Below, piece after piece: positions 30,381 through 43,686 of a DNA stretch of 64,000 nt (positions within the stretch are counted from its first letter, which is position 1; the number at the start of each line of letters is the position of its first letter). Source of the stretch: Antedon mediterranea (lineage: Eukaryota > Echinodermata > Crinoidea > Comatulida > Antedonidae); the NCBI RefSeq assembly GCF_964355755.1, contig NC_092679.1:18094932-18158931 (forward strand), in the 5' to 3' direction. The notes beneath the pieces were generated by a model. The model saw only the letters and a list, made by a program, of their open reading frames with translations, searched no databases and was not told where the DNA came from. Made by a program: the position numbers and the translations under genes.

Positions 30381-31069
30381 ATTATGCCAAATACAATTGA
30401 TAAGCATTTGAATATTTGTATAAAACATTTTGTGTCCCACTACCAGGCACTACAGTAGTCTAATTTTTCAGAAAATTATGATATTCCAAATTTGTATTTA
30501 TGAGACCATTTGGACGTAAACAAAAAAGTGTGGTTTTGAAAGAGTAGGCCGGTTGGGAGAGTTCAATGTATTAGACCAAATATATTATTTAACAAGTATA
30601 GTCATTTGATGAATTGGTTTATCAGAATAAACCAGGGGTCATTATATTTAATGTAATATACTTTATATCTGTTTTGCCAGTCGAGAAAAAGACAATAGAT
30701 TCATCATCACAGCCATATTGTAATATATTGTTATAAGTTAGTCATTTCGAGAAAGGATCATCAAGTGGTGATCACAGAGTAGTGTCACATGTATTTCTAA
30801 TTTGTTTCAGTTATTATAATTTGTTATAAGTGTACGTGTTTTGACTTATTTTATTTATTGAACTTCTCACTAAGATGTACATCCAAAGAAATAGTCATAA
30901 AACACATTTAGTAAAGGATGGTCCAGTCCCAATTGCACAGTGGCTGTGTGTGTGTACACCTGGATAACCCCCTATTCACCTCGAAAGATGTACCAGGTTC
31001 AAGTGCACATGAAATAGGTGTGTACACTGGACCTACGGTTTATAGTCCTTGTCCGAGAAGACTCGTTCT
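30381..31069. other. Intergenic before SLC25A29
   Basis: No gene. Around 30910-31069 is text (TGTACACTGGACCT and CTTGTCCGAGAAGACTC) that recurs reversed near 26490-26525, so part is a dispersed repeat. Confidence 0.4.
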
Positions 31070-31280
31070 CAGGGGCGCAGCCAGCGATGAAGTAAAGTGG
31101 GAAGTCGGCCGATAATTGAGTATTTTGCGAGCGAGGCGAACAACAATTGGCTGGGGGCCAGGGGCCGCCAAGGGTCCCCAGTCGGGGGCGTTCTAGACGC
31201 AGTGCGCAGGTGAAATCAAACCTGCTCGGTTTGCTTGTCAGGACCCCCTGACCTCCATGCACCCACTGGCTGCACCCTTG
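31070..31280. mobile_element. 211-bp MITE with CAGGGGCGCAGCCAG ends and 5-bp duplication
   Basis: Ends CAGGGGCGCAGCCAG and CTGGCTGCACCCTTG; exact flanking GTTCT (31065-31069, 31281-31285). Termini and duplication length match the elements at 5838 and 33131. Confidence 0.8.
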
Positions 31281-31703
31281 GTTCTACGGAGTTCTACCAC
31301 CATGGAGCCTCAAACTATTGCTGATTTTATGGCTACATAATTAATACGGTTCTATGTCTTAACCGCTCGACTACTCACTCGCACTCTTAATTTTGGGTAA
31401 ATTGTTGTTTCATTGAAAGTTCTAGATTTCTTAAGTTTAAACTTTTGTTGGTGGCGCTGTTTATTGAAAAAAAAAAAGAAATGTATGATTTTTTGACTCG
31501 TCGTGTGTGCCGAAAAAACAGACGACACGACACACACCGCGACACTCGCAGTACCACCGGTAGTGCAGCACCCATTCCCTCATCATTTCTTAAATCATGT
31601 TAGGCTAGGCCTTGTGTGTTTTCCCGAATGTTTTATCATCACAGCATTACATTTTCACATACATGATAACACCCAAGGCTCCTCTGTCTTGTTTAGAAAG
31701 AGA

Positions 31704-31743
31704 ATGGCACACATTCATGATTTTATCGCTGGTTGTTTTGGAG
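31704..31743 (+). CDS. SLC25A29: SLC25A29 exon 1 (coding part)
   Basis: ATG through TTT GGA G, donor GTAAGT; encodes MAHIHDFIAGCFG. The 5' untranslated region probably extends left to about 31500; TTTAG at 31692-31696 is a weak possible acceptor. Confidence 0.85.
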
Positions 31744-34700
31744 GTAAGTTTAAATCAGTCTCTGTCTTTACTAGGCCTCCTAGCTAGGCCTACATTAATT
31801 ATTAGGCTAGCCTATTATTTTAAATCCTGGCTAGGAGATGTTTAGGCCTAGCTAGTAGCCAACTAGGCTAGACCTACCTAATAGGTCTGAGTAGGACTAT
31901 GTAGGTGTTTTTCTACCGCTAGCTAGGCAGGCTAGTGCAGGCAATATATAGGCCTAGGGTAGGCCTAGGCCTATAACGCCTTAAAAATATAATAATACAA
32001 GATCCCTCCATACATTTATTCGTCCAATAAATTTAGGAAATATGCTTTCCTTTGGCATTGCCATTGACACATTAATTAAAAATAAAATAGTATAGGCCTA
32101 ACATTTCTTGAAGTTGAACTAGGCCTAGGCCTAGCTATAATTTTTTTTCACACTGCCTTTACAGAAGCTTTTTGTAGGCCTAGGCCTATGTCTGAAATTA
32201 TCGTAATTAACACTAACAGTCCCAAAATCTCTCTGTTTAAACGTTCCCAATTGAATTGGCCTATATATAATAATTTAATCAAGGCGACTGAAATGTAGGC
32301 CTATTCCTGTATCTATTTATTATTTTGATAAATAAATATTTTCTTTTATAACAATCAGCACATCGGAGTACCAATATTATCAGGTAATTTCTATGTAATA
32401 ATGCGGTACCTACAAATACGGTAGATAATATTTCTTTGCTTTATAACTGATATCAGACTAATGACAAGTGTTAAAATAAGATAACAGACTGTGTGTGTGT
32501 ATTGAATGTCAAAGATTTGCAATTACCCTGTATTATTATACAAAATATTTGACCAGCTGATCCTATTCCAAATACTGTACAATGTTACGTGAAGATGGTA
32601 AATATAAAAAAAAAAATCACCAACACAGTAGGAGAAATGTTTCACAAGGTATACACAGTTTGATAGAGATGCCCTACCATAGAACAGAAAGGCTGACTCT
32701 GGCGGACTGAATTGAAACTAAAAATCTAATACCATAAAATACATATTTTTAAGATGTACTGTAATTAGGTTTTCTAAAGCTACTGGTATTGAGTTTTAAA
32801 AGTATGCACTTGAATGTTTGAGTGTTTATATTAAAAAAGTATGGTATTTCATCCAGTCCATAGTCCACACAGAAGTAGAGAATTAACTTAACAAACAGCA
32901 CAGGGTAATGACATAGCTTCTTCAAGTTTTTCAAGTTCAGTGACCTATATTTAGGCTGTGCAAATTATTTTTATTTTAAGCCTTTTTAAAAAAACATTTT
33001 CTCAGCTACATATTTAGTTGCTATGTTATTATTTTTTAAGGCTTGAATAGTTTAGTAGGCTAATGTGGTACTGTTTGCTTCTGTTCTACAACCAGCTTCT
33101 ATTGTTTTATTCTTTACTTTGCATATACTTCAGGGCCGTACGCAGGATTTTATTTGGGTGGGTGCGGATTAATATATTTTGGACCATTTTCATAATATAA
33201 TGTATACACTACAGATTTATTTTAAGACCCTATAAAATGTGGACCTTTTGCAATTTGTGGGTGGCCGTCGAACCGCCAACCCCATCTCCAACCCCCCTCC
33301 TGCGTACGGCCCTGTATTTTGTAGAAATATTATTTTGAGTTTTTCGGTGGTAGTAGTAGTAGTACAATGTCAATCGTTTCAATAAATTATAACTGAAGAA
33401 ATAATATATGGTAAACTTAAATATTTATTATGCTGAGGGAAATATATATTCCTGAAAGCAAATTATTTTATTTGGTTGTTTTATTAATTTTTTTTTTTTT
33501 TTCCTGACAAATTTGGTAAATATTCTGCTTATCTTCCCGGAAATTCACATCTAGGTTTAATTTGTCTTTTTTTGAGATCGTTGACCGAAATGGATTAAAG
33601 GAAACAAGATCGTATGATGAAAGATTCATCAAGGCTGTAGCACATTCAGTATTCACATACTAATAATAATATTATGTGGTAATGTGACTATAATAGAAGA
33701 CCTTGTACACAGCTGTTAGTATTCATAATGATATGATTTAACAGGCCTACTGTAGCATACAGAAATTAATATAGTGGGGTTAAGCACAGTAGTGACTGTA
33801 GTGTACACTAGAGAGGTTTATTTTTATACATCCCTGGTTACTTTTAACACTTACAGTAATGTAGACAATCTGGCTGGTATCCCATTATAATGTCGGTGTC
33901 CATTGTTTTTTACTATTCAGACTACCACCATTTTTTAGAAACAACTTATAATAAAACTATATACTTACTATGTTGTTAAATTATTATCGCAATATATTTG
34001 ACTTGTGGGAAATTAATTCAAATTATTGATAATTTATTTATCCATTTTTTTACTATATACCGACTACCAACATTTTTTAGAAATCATGTATAATAAAAAC
34101 TATACAGTGTATAGTTTTTATTATACATGGTTTCTAAAAAATGTTGGTAGTCGGTATATAGTAAAAAAATCACTTACTATGTTGTTACATTTTTATTATT
34201 TTTACTATGTATGTTTTATTTGTGAAAAAGTAATTCGTGAATATTATATTTATGGATAATTTATTAATCCATTTTTAGTCGCGTGGACGCGACTCTATAG
34301 TTCACTATGTCAGTCAGTCAGTCTGTGTGTCTGTCGGTCCGGTATCACTATGCATTTTAGCACGCGACTGCCGCTGTTGGCCTTGTTTTTACTATACAGA
34401 CTACCACCATTATTTAAAGAAAAAAAAGTATAATAAAACTATATGTACTTACTATGTTGAATTTTTATTTTAGTATATTTGATTTGTGGAAAAGTAATTC
34501 ATGAATATTAATTGTTGATCCATTTTTTTACTATATACCGACTACCACCATTTTTTTAGAAACAACGTATATTAAAAATATACACTTACTATGTTGTTAA
34601 ATTTTTATTTTGCTGTGTATATTTGATTTGTGGAAAAGTAATTCATGAATATCTTATTTATGGATAATTTGTTTATATTGTTAATCTAATATTTGTGTTG

Positions 34701-37700
34701 ATTTTAATAACAAAATAAAAACAGATTACCAATGGTAAAACCTATTGAATTTACAAAATATAATAATTGAACCGGTACATCATTATCTAAGGTATCTCAC
34801 GCTGCAAAAAAGAAACTGCATTGGCAAAAAAATATTCAGACTTTTGTTAAGCAAATATTGTACAGTAATATCACTGAATAACAGATAAGAATGGTTCAAG
34901 GCTTTTCAATGCTAATGACACTTGAGAAAGAGGATTATAGAATTACAGTAAAATAGATCTTTTTTTCTTTCACGTGTTTCGATTGACCACAAAAAATCCC
35001 TGTACTTGGATGCAGCCATGACAAATAATGTGGCGAGGTTGTCGCAAGAAAAAGGAACAATCAGTGTCAAAAAGTGGTCTGGTTGAAACCTTACCAACCG
35101 TACAGTACTGGTGGCTATGGCCCTGATTTTTTCGAAAAAGTATTTGTTAATAAATAATTTGCTGGGGCACCAAGTGCATACAATACGGACAACCACCCTT
35201 TTACGATACTCAAACAACCTATTATAAATGCCGCTGCACACCTTCCATGCTATATCATAGAGGAATGACTTAATTCCTCCTCAGTTATGTATCCTACAGA
35301 CCCAACCTCTTGTGCCCTTTTCAGTTTTTGGGACCAACCGACCCACCAGTCTCATTCATTGTACAGTTTGTAAATGGCTATTAGGTGTGCTTTTTGTAAG
35401 ACATTAGCCTAAGACTGACTAATCCCCACACAGCCTCCCTACTCATGTCTGATTGCAATTTTAGTCATACCAGTATAAGAGACTTGTGGTTCTCCTCAAG
35501 GTAAAACATTTTGTAGTAATGTATAAATACTGTATAAGAAGGTTTTAATTCTGAGTGGTTTATTTTTGTTTTTTAGGAGCAGCAGGTGTGTTGGTAGGCC
35601 ATCCATTTGACACTGTTAAAGTAAGTATTGTATATTTTCATTGTCAAATCTAGAAATTTTACTATTCTATCCACCATTATTATATTTTGCTGAACCCATA
35701 CTGAATATAATTTTAAAACATTTGTATTTTTAGACCACTAGATTCATCATTTCTTTCTAAACTTGGATTACTACCATGTTTTATTGTCAGCACTATACAG
35801 TCTTCTTTACCAATTAATAAATAATCATTACCCTATTAATACCATCTTTTGAAAAACATCAAGCCTTGCATTCTGCCGTACTTTCATTATCACAACACTG
35901 TTCTGTACAACAACCAATTGAGGAATCACGATATCCAGGCATAGTAGTGAAAGCTAATACGGTAGTATTAGTATTACCATAATGTCGCCTATTAAAACCA
36001 TTAAAAGAAAAAAGTCAACAGCTCAATATTATTTACTAAATATCGACGGACTGTGTTTATTCTGTACACTTTACCATCTGCCACACAGTATGCCAAATAA
36101 AATAACTCTCATTCTATCTAATTTAAACAAAAACAAGCATAAATTAATATTATAAAATGGCAATGGTCTGAGGTTAAAGAAGGAAGTATATTTAACAATA
36201 CCCCACAATTAAATATTTAAAGTTGGTTGTACATTGGTGGGGGAGGAGGCCTGTACTTTTACAATACTCCAAACTAATGACAACAATTGTGCTAGTCGTA
36301 GAAGGTGGTCCACTATTCTTTGATACCAACTACTATAAAATTAGATTTAATTTAATCTCCAACTACAAATGGTGGGCTGTACTCACAATGTTAGTGTCAG
36401 AAGTATTCATTACAAGCTACTGTAGATGGTAACACTCTTTTATATCAAATTATTCAATCTGAAAATTGGGATAGAGCTTATGTATACACTACAATAAAAA
36501 ACATTTATTCAATAATATTAATAATATTTATAACAGGCTGGTAGTAATTCAGTGATAATGATGGAATTAGAAGAGGTCTGAAAATATAACATGCAAGAGT
36601 TTGCGTTTTTAAACATTATTTTGAGAATACCTTTATACTGTAATCAGTTATTTGGAGAAAATAGACGTTTAGTATTAATCAATTTTGCCTCTCAGCAGAT
36701 TTTTTGTTGTTGTTTCATAATGCTATTCCAATAATAATTAACTTTGAATAAAGATCTACACTATACAATTTTGTGTGATGCGGCCATATATGGACATGAT
36801 GATATCATATCACTAACATATTTGGGCATATCGCTAACATATTTGGGCACATCACACCTTTTTTTTTCAAACTATAATTGCTACAAACTTGTCCTTGAAA
36901 ATCTAGTGTGGTTTTTTAAGTGTTTGTACATACAAAAGATCAGACCGTGATTGTAGCCTTCACACAATCAAAAGAACAAAAACCAAATTCTGCAGTGCAG
37001 TAATTTTGTTATGCTAGAGAAGAACTTTTTGTTAATTGAAATTCCTCTTGAAAAATCAACCTTTTATAATTCATGCTTGTGTCTGAATATTCACCAATCA
37101 CACTTATTTTATATTCAATTTTTTCCTTATATTTCCTTAGTATTAACTAATGGTACTTGGACAATATAGATTTAAGGATTTCCTTTGAATTAATATTCAC
37201 TTGACTGCAAAGATAATTTTTAAATTTTAAGGGTATTCCCCTTACCATAAGGCCTGAAATGAAAGCACAATTACTAATTCATCCGCCATCAAACTTTTTC
37301 TTAAAAAACTCCTAACTAAAACAAATGAGCAACCCACCTACCACGCAAGCACATTTAGCCTTCCATACATTTACTAATACTACACTAAATCAGTTTTGAA
37401 ATTTTCAACTAGCATATGAGAATTCTACTAGCAAATTGCCAGTTATTGCAAAAGGCAATAAGTGAATAACTTTATTGAATCTACAAAAGGTGTATTCAAT
37501 GTTTGATTTTATTCATCTTTATTGTTTGGGGGATATCTTTAATAATTTTCAACTTTAAACATTAACAAATTATTATTTTTTGGTAGGTGAGATTGCAAGC
37601 ACAGAGTTATCACAATCCTAGATATTCTGGAATCATTAACTGTTTTTCAACAATTATAAGAAAGGAATCGGTATGTTCTCACTATTTTCGCTTGTTCTTT

Positions 37701-38623
37701 CAAGTTATTGTAGTCTATTTCATGCTTAGCTTACCTGGATAAACCAACAATAGCCTTTCTCCTTGAAGAGCAAAATATAAATAACTCGAAAAGTAGAAGC
37801 TTTCATTGAACTCCTCCTATCCACAAATGGTATATTACATGAACTATGTACTCAAGTGAGAGCCTCCCCACAAACCACATAACCACAATCATTCTAACCA
37901 TCTTGATATTTTTTACTTCAGGTATTTGGTCTTTTCAAAGGAATGTCCTCGCCCCTTATAGGCCTTGCTTTTATTAATGCAATTGTCTTTGGTGTGCAAG
38001 GAAACGTGGTAAGACTTTTTGAGAAGGAAACTTTACGCACTCAAGTAATTGCTGGCGGAACTGCCGGCTTTTTGCAATCCTTCATTTGCAGTCCAATGGA
38101 ACTGGCTAAGACGCGGCTGCAACTTCAGGGATATGGGAATGGCAACGGTGCAAAAGAATACAAAAACTCAGTTGATGCAATCATGAAAATATTTAAAAAT
38201 GAAGGATTTAAAGGTTGTTTTCGTGGCTTGAAATTAACAATCTGTCGCGATTCGTTGGGCTATTCTATATATTTTGCAGCTTTTCATCAATATTGTCAAA
38301 TGTTTTTATACATGTCGAATCAGGAGTACTTGCGGGTCTGGGAGTTACTACTAGCTGGTGGGTTCGGTGGGATGACCTCATGGGTCACGTCAGTTCCGGT
38401 TGACGTTATAAAAACGAGAATCCAAGCTGACGGAATTCATGGCAAAAACAAATTCAACGGTACTATTGATTGTATACGAAGTGGTTTAAAAGAAGAAGGA
38501 ATAAAAGTATTTACTCGTGGACTTGGCTCCACGTTACTACGTGCCTTTCCCGTCAATGCTGCAACGTTCACAGTCGTGTCTCTGTCGCTTGAACTTATGC
38601 AAGTCGATGAAGAAGATAGCTAA
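31704..38623 (+). CDS. SLC25A29: Mitochondrial basic amino acid carrier, SLC25A29-like
   Basis: Four exons (31704-31743, 35577-35620, 37587-37670, 37922-38623) give 289 residues, close to the human protein of about 300. The solute-carrier 25 family has three repeats, each with PX[DE]XX[KR]. They are visible as HPFDTVK (residues 22-28), CSPMELAKTRLQLQ, and PVDVIKTRIQADG. Segments GMSSPLIGLAFINA, FGVQGN and STLLRAFPVNAATF agree with SLC25A29 better than with SLC25A45, 47 or 48. SLC25A29 is known to move basic amino acids such as arginine and lysine across the inner mitochondrial membrane. I chose the ATG at 31704 because it places the first helix (HDFIAGCFGG) at the usual position. All junctions are GT-AG and in phase. 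The gene runs convergently towards YY1. Confidence 0.92.
31770..32310. repeat. Cluster of AGGCCTA / CTAGGC short motifs
   Basis: More than a dozen short TAGGCCTA-type words lie in the first intron of SLC25A29. A similar patch is at 1380-1545. This is a compositional feature, not an ordered tandem array. Confidence 0.7.
33131..33314. mobile_element. 184-bp MITE with CAGGGCCGTACGCAGGA ends
   Basis: Exact inverted ends of 17 bp (CAGGGCCGTACGCAGGA). Flanks tactt / tattt are a possible decayed 5-bp duplication. Lies in intron 1 of SLC25A29. Confidence 0.75.
33900..34660. repeat. Family of direct and inverted copies around 'gactaccaccatttttta'
   Basis: Blocks resembling ttttactat(a/t)...gactacca(c/a)cattttttagaaa followed by acttactatgttgtta occur at about 33908, 34050, 34388 and 34528. 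One inverted copy makes the palindrome at 34045-34169. At 34277-34345 is the hairpin repeat end seen also near 4190. Confidence 0.7.
34045..34169. repeat. 125-bp near-perfect palindrome
   Basis: Arms 34045-34106 and 34108-34169 (62 nt each) with one mismatch and a 1-nt centre. It can form a cruciform or a very stable hairpin if transcribed within the SLC25A29 intron. Confidence 0.9.
34940..35135. repeat. Dispersed repeat ending GGTGGCTATGGCCCTGA
   Basis: Shares ACCTTACCAACCGTAC and the terminal GGCTA(C/T)GGCCCTGA with 5560-5697 and 10000-10085. Probably another inverted-end element; its left end is unclear. Confidence 0.45.
35577..35620 (+). CDS. SLC25A29: SLC25A29 exon 2
   Basis: Acceptor TTGTTTTTTAG, donor GTAAGT; carries the first carrier signature HPFDTVK. 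Confidence 0.9.
36748..36870. mobile_element. MITE relic (GCTCTGTCTACACTAT family)
   Basis: TCTACACTAT, CATATATGGACATGATGAT and ATATTTGGGCACATCACA as in 29383-29538, with an internal duplication of 'cactaacatatttgggcat'. Confidence 0.6.
37587..37670 (+). CDS. SLC25A29: SLC25A29 exon 3
   Basis: Acceptor TTTTTTGGTAG, donor GTATGT; 28 codons beginning VRLQAQSY. Confidence 0.9.
37922..38623 (+). CDS. SLC25A29: SLC25A29 exon 4 (last)
   Basis: Acceptor TTTTTTACTTCAG; 233 codons and TAA, holding carrier repeats 2 and 3. Confidence 0.93.
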   Translation, partial: VFGLFKGMSSPLIGLAFINAIVFGVQGNVVRLFEKETLRTQVIAGGTAGFLQSFICSPMELAKTRLQLQGYGNGNGAKEYKNSVDAIMKIFKNEGFKGCFRGLKLTICRDSLGYSIYFAAFHQYCQMFLYMSNQEYLRVWELLLAGGFGGMTSWVTSVPVDVIKTRIQADGIHGKNKFNGTIDCIRSGLKEEGIKVFTRGLGSTLLRAFPVNAATFTVVSLSLELMQVDEEDS

Positions 38624-40419
38624 AATGGATACCTTATTTTTTTAGGTATTTTTTATTACCATACTGACGCAGGTATAAGCTCACCACATGAACAAAAAAT
38701 CACTACTACAAAAAACTAGAAAAATGTAGACTATAGTATTGTCAAAATTGCAAGGAATTCCATGGTTTTATCTATATTGTTAATAAATTTGCAAATACAG
38801 GGCGCAATTTGTTTACATCGAACATACAGTTAAAAAATAATGTATAATTAAATTATTTTCATTTGGCATGCCAGCTTGAGTCGCATAAGCAGGAAACCTA
38901 CTATATCCTATATTTTAAAAACTATAACTAGGATTCATATGTTCATAATTCCTTTTTTAGTAATTTGATACAGAATACTGCACACTAACATTAACAAGTA
39001 CAGTAATACATTATATATTTTACAAAAAACATTCAACTATATGCTAGGCCTTCAATATTTAGGTCTAAAACAACATTTTACTTTGCACAAAAATGTTATA
39101 AAGTTAGGTAGGCTTTTACCCGAGGATGGGCTTATACTGCGTCACTATGGTATCATAAATACGGTAATGGAATACATATTTGCGAGTATCAAAGCAATTT
39201 GTGAAGTAGTTTGGTTGAAAGTAAATTCTAGGGTAAGATTAATAATTAATGACATAGTAAACAATTTTCTATTTTAGGCAATAATTAAATTCACTTTATT
39301 CATAGAGTTATTCATATATATATTTGAATACCTGTATTCATATCCAATTACATTAATTCAGTATGATGCAATGTATTTAAGAAAAGATATAATAGTACTG
39401 TATTCGATACATGTTCAGATTAATTCCTACTTTTATTTTTGGCAACTACTGCACATTTTAGTATATGTACTAGAAATATTATACATTTAATAATCGCTTA
39501 TTTTCGCATTACAGAAAATTTAGTCATCTTATGGAGTGGTGTATCATTGTAATATTATAAATTAATTTTAATTTGTTATTTTATTTAGTACTCTAATGTA
39601 TGTTTTTAAGTTGACAAATTTTATTTATATATTTATTTTCTGTTTTAAGGTCTACTAACTATTATAACAGTACTAACACTAAGCCAATGTTTATGTTTTT
39701 AAGTGCAAATATTTAATTTATGCACAGAGTTAGTTGAGAGTTTTTATGTTTCTCTTTCTTTTGTTTAACATCTTCCTAAATTACTAGTATCTACTTTTTA
39801 GTGCAGTTAAAAAAATTATGCTCTTGGGGAAAAAATGTTTTTAATAAAAGAAAGTTACTACAGTATTACTATATACCATATACAGCATTTTACTCATTCT
39901 ATTAAAAATGTATTTTCCCTCAAAATCATGAAAAATAAAGATTTTTTTTGTTTTAATAAAGTTAATCACTTTCATAGAAAAATATTTTTTACTTATAAAA
40001 AGACAAATTATATGGTTAACTTGTACCAAAACATATTGGCTTGAATTTTTTTTCAATCCAGTTTTTGGTCAAAATGAGTAACTATTATGGGACATTAAAA
40101 TGGCATACTCAACAACAAAAAAAGAAGAAAAATTTCGGGAGGACAATATATATTTAATGTTGTTGGTAGATTATTTTGGATGACTTTATTATTTAGCAAT
40201 TTTAATTAAATCTACTTACTACTACTATTGTATTATCCTAATAGAAGAAGATGCAGTTGAATTTATGTATGGTTGATACAAATATGTTAGTTTATATATC
40301 GGTATTTTATTATGGTAAATTGTATCTGCTTGCCTAAGTCTAACAATTATTTTATAACACGTCAAGTGTATACTTGCCATTTGATTGGGGCATTATGTGT
40401 CTTTATTTGATCCATCCTA

Positions 40420-40539
40420 AAAGCGACAAAAAAATGTGATGTGCCCATTATATGGACATCATGATGACATTACTACCATATTTTGGTACATCACACTATT
40501 TTTTTGTCAAACTAGTTTGATAGTGTAGACAGAGCTTAA
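40420..40539. mobile_element. MITE relic (GCTCTGTCTACACTAT family)
   Basis: Right end TTTGATAGTGTAGACAGAGCTTAAG and interior ATGTGATGTGCCC / TGGTACATCACA are intact; the left end is decayed. Confidence 0.65.
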
Positions 40540-41926
40540 GTTATTTTTTTGATGCATCAAGTGTATACTTGTCATTTGATTGGGGCATTTTGCATCACAT
40601 GCCATGGATTCAACCTTATGATTAGGTGGTACCTTTCATGGTTTGTGTAAAGATTTTGAGAATATACTGTAAAAAGCAACATGTAGTGGGCATCAGCTCT
40701 ACTCCATGGCTATATTCTTCATATTTTTCTGATGGGCAACATTTTGTGTATTCTTGGAAAAGATGTACTGGTCTATTTTACTCAGTTCCACCTCATTATA
40801 AACCAGTATAGCTCTCAACTCAATTGTGTCCATTCCACTCATAAACATATGCACTCCGAGCCAGGCTGGGTATTTCTGCAAAGTTTATTTGCAGAGATTA
40901 TTTATTGCTTTTTACCCATGCTATGGTGCACATTTTGCAAATACGTTTTGTGTACTGTTATAATTTACAAAAAAATATATCAATTATTCATAATAAGCAA
41001 TAGATTCAATAAGCATCATGAAAGTGTATTGACAATTTTCCGATACATTTTGCAATGTAGTGTTAGTTTATACTGTTGAAGTTCATTAATATTCCATTTT
41101 TTTAAAGGTTTAGAATACAAAATATTATATATATTTATTGATATAATTATTATGTAGCTCATTTTGAAAATTATAATAGACGTAGTAACTGTATGTAGAA
41201 TATATTTAATTCAAATGCTATGATGTGTGTAGTATAAATTAAATATTGTATTTAATTTAGACATATCCAATCATGTATAATTTTAACACAATAGGTGTTA
41301 AAATTACATTTTTTGCATTTTTTTTAAATATTAATTTTTGATATAAGGTGAAGGAGTTTTTAATTTTGCGACAACCTGGGACGTATATTTTATGACATCA
41401 CATAAATGTATTATTTGCATTTAGTAATTTTCGTCGAGTTGTGTCACACGCTTGATTGATTCTAGGATCCCAGTGATGCATGAATCACATGTATTTTAAC
41501 CTCCTTGGGTTGATCATTACAAAATTTAAATTAATTTTTTTTATAGAGGGTGTCCTGCATGCAGTGGAAACTGACTACGAATGATTTACTTCATTTTCGT
41601 AATTTTGTTCTAACGCTGCAGCCAAATATAGCATACTAAAACCTCAATTCTATAAGCACATATTTATAATATTTAAATAAACTTGTAACCTCTTTTCAAG
41701 ATGTTTTGCACTAGCATTTTTGTATTTGAGTTTTGTTATGAATATTTTTACTCTCAATTTTATATTTTTTTTGCACTTACACACAATTAAAGTTTATTAT
41801 AATTGCACTCTAATGGAAAAGATGTTATTTTACAAAAGTTACTCAAGTAAATTGTTCTTTTATAATACAGAGTAGAACCTTAATAAGGGACGGACATTTT
41901 CAGGGCCCAACAAAGCATCTCCTTAA

Positions 41927-42241
41927 AGATGTATTGTCCCCCAGAAACATGAAAAATGATAATTAATTAAATCAGACTTTGAATAATGACTTCCGTAGAA
42001 AAAAAACGAAAAAAATAATTTTTTCACTCATAAAATAACATAAAATGGTTAAATTCAACCAAAAATCCATTGCCTGACAGCCAATTTAGCAATTTTTTGG
42101 CTTAAATTACAGTTTTTTCAGGTAAATAAATTTGGTTTTGATGCAATTTTTGGTCAAAGTGGATAACCATTATGTGACATTAAAATGGCATATCCAACAA
42201 CAAAAATTTTAAAAATTATTTTTCATGGGGACAATACATCT
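41927..42241. mobile_element. 315-bp MITE with TTAA target duplication
   Basis: Ends AGATGTATTGTCCCC and GGGGACAATACATCT flanked by TTAA on both sides (41923-41926, 42242-42245), as for piggyBac- or Kolobok-type elements. Diverged relatives appear at about 39840-40160 and 25680-25830. Confidence 0.8.
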
Positions 42242-43644
42242 TTAAATTTATAAGGACGTTCCCTGAATAGGGGTTGGCTGTAGTGACTGTTAACAACACA
42301 ATATTTTCTTTTGTTTGTTTTACAGTAAAGTGTCCCAAAGGAGGGGTTCAATTAATTAAATATGGTAAAATGTTTTCTTGGAAGATATACTCCTTTACTA
42401 ATTAAGAGAGAACACATTCATTCATAAGGGAAATGACCTCTACACTGAAGATCAGTAAATCAATGTGGTTATAAATTATATCACAGTATCAATGGAAGGA
42501 CTAAAATCATCTAATGAATGAAAATAATTACCTTTCTACAACCTTTTTTCTGAAATTGATATTGTTTCATCAGCCGATGTCTAAAGAAGAAATCATGTAA
42601 CTTTTCTTGTCTGAAATTACTAATTACTATATTTTATTCATCATGCAATTTTGTTCACAAATTCCTGCTGACGATGCTACTACTGTATAGGAATTTGTCC
42701 CAGTTAAATTAATTACCTATACATAAGGAAAAATATGCCAAGGCTTCAAATCCACACAAGCAAATAGCAGTAGTTTTTTCATTTTTAGTTTAAATCTGAA
42801 AAACTTTCAGGGGAAAGCAGTTTAATTTTAAAGCAAAGGTACTTGAGACTTCTGCTTCAACAAATTTACTTGCTTGTTAGTTGGTTCCTAGTTAGACACC
42901 ATTGGTAGTGGATAAAAAAAAGTAAATTTCTAGCCTTTTTGTTAAATATTCCTTTCCACAAGTTGAGTTCATATTAGTCGTACATTACAGTATCAAACAT
43001 ATTCTTGGCACAATGACCAGGGTAAGTGTGTTTTAGCTGCCTTTGCACCTCACTTTCTCAGAACTCACTATTTGTTTGATATTACAATACTTTATGCAGG
43101 GGATAGGCTGGGTTTCTGGCACCTATGGCGTGTCATACGTACTGGAATTTAGACACCTATCTGGAGCATAAAAAGGAAAATAAGATTTTTGGCCAGTTTA
43201 TCCAGGAGACTGTACAAGTAATATAAACACCAATAGCAGAAAATGAATTCACTTAAAACATTATATGTTGCATTTTATTTTATTTTTTTTCTTTCCAACC
43301 CTTTTTTGTTTACTTTATTATTGAAACTATAGGATGGATACTTTAATTAAAACTATAACATTTATTAAAAAAAGAAATTTACATTTACAAATAATAAAAG
43401 AAAACAAGATTTAAATTTTACAATTATTGCTACCCAAACTCGTTATCCCAATTTACAAAATTCCTATTAAAACCAACATAGCTATGCATAGAGCAGCATT
43501 TCATTCACTACCTTTAACTTTCATTCATCAACAGATTTTGTTAATTACCAGTTCTATGGTTCATTCATAAATATATGATGACCATCTCCGAGCAAGCAAG
43601 ATTATTACAGTAATTGAAACAGACTGAGTAATATTAAATATTCT

Positions 43645-43686
43645 TGTCCCCCTCTCCTTGTCCCCCTCTCCTTGTCCCCCTCTCTT
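43645..43686. repeat. Short tandem (CCCCCTCTCCTTGT)3
   Basis: Three direct copies of a 14-bp C/T-rich unit. Confidence 0.85.
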
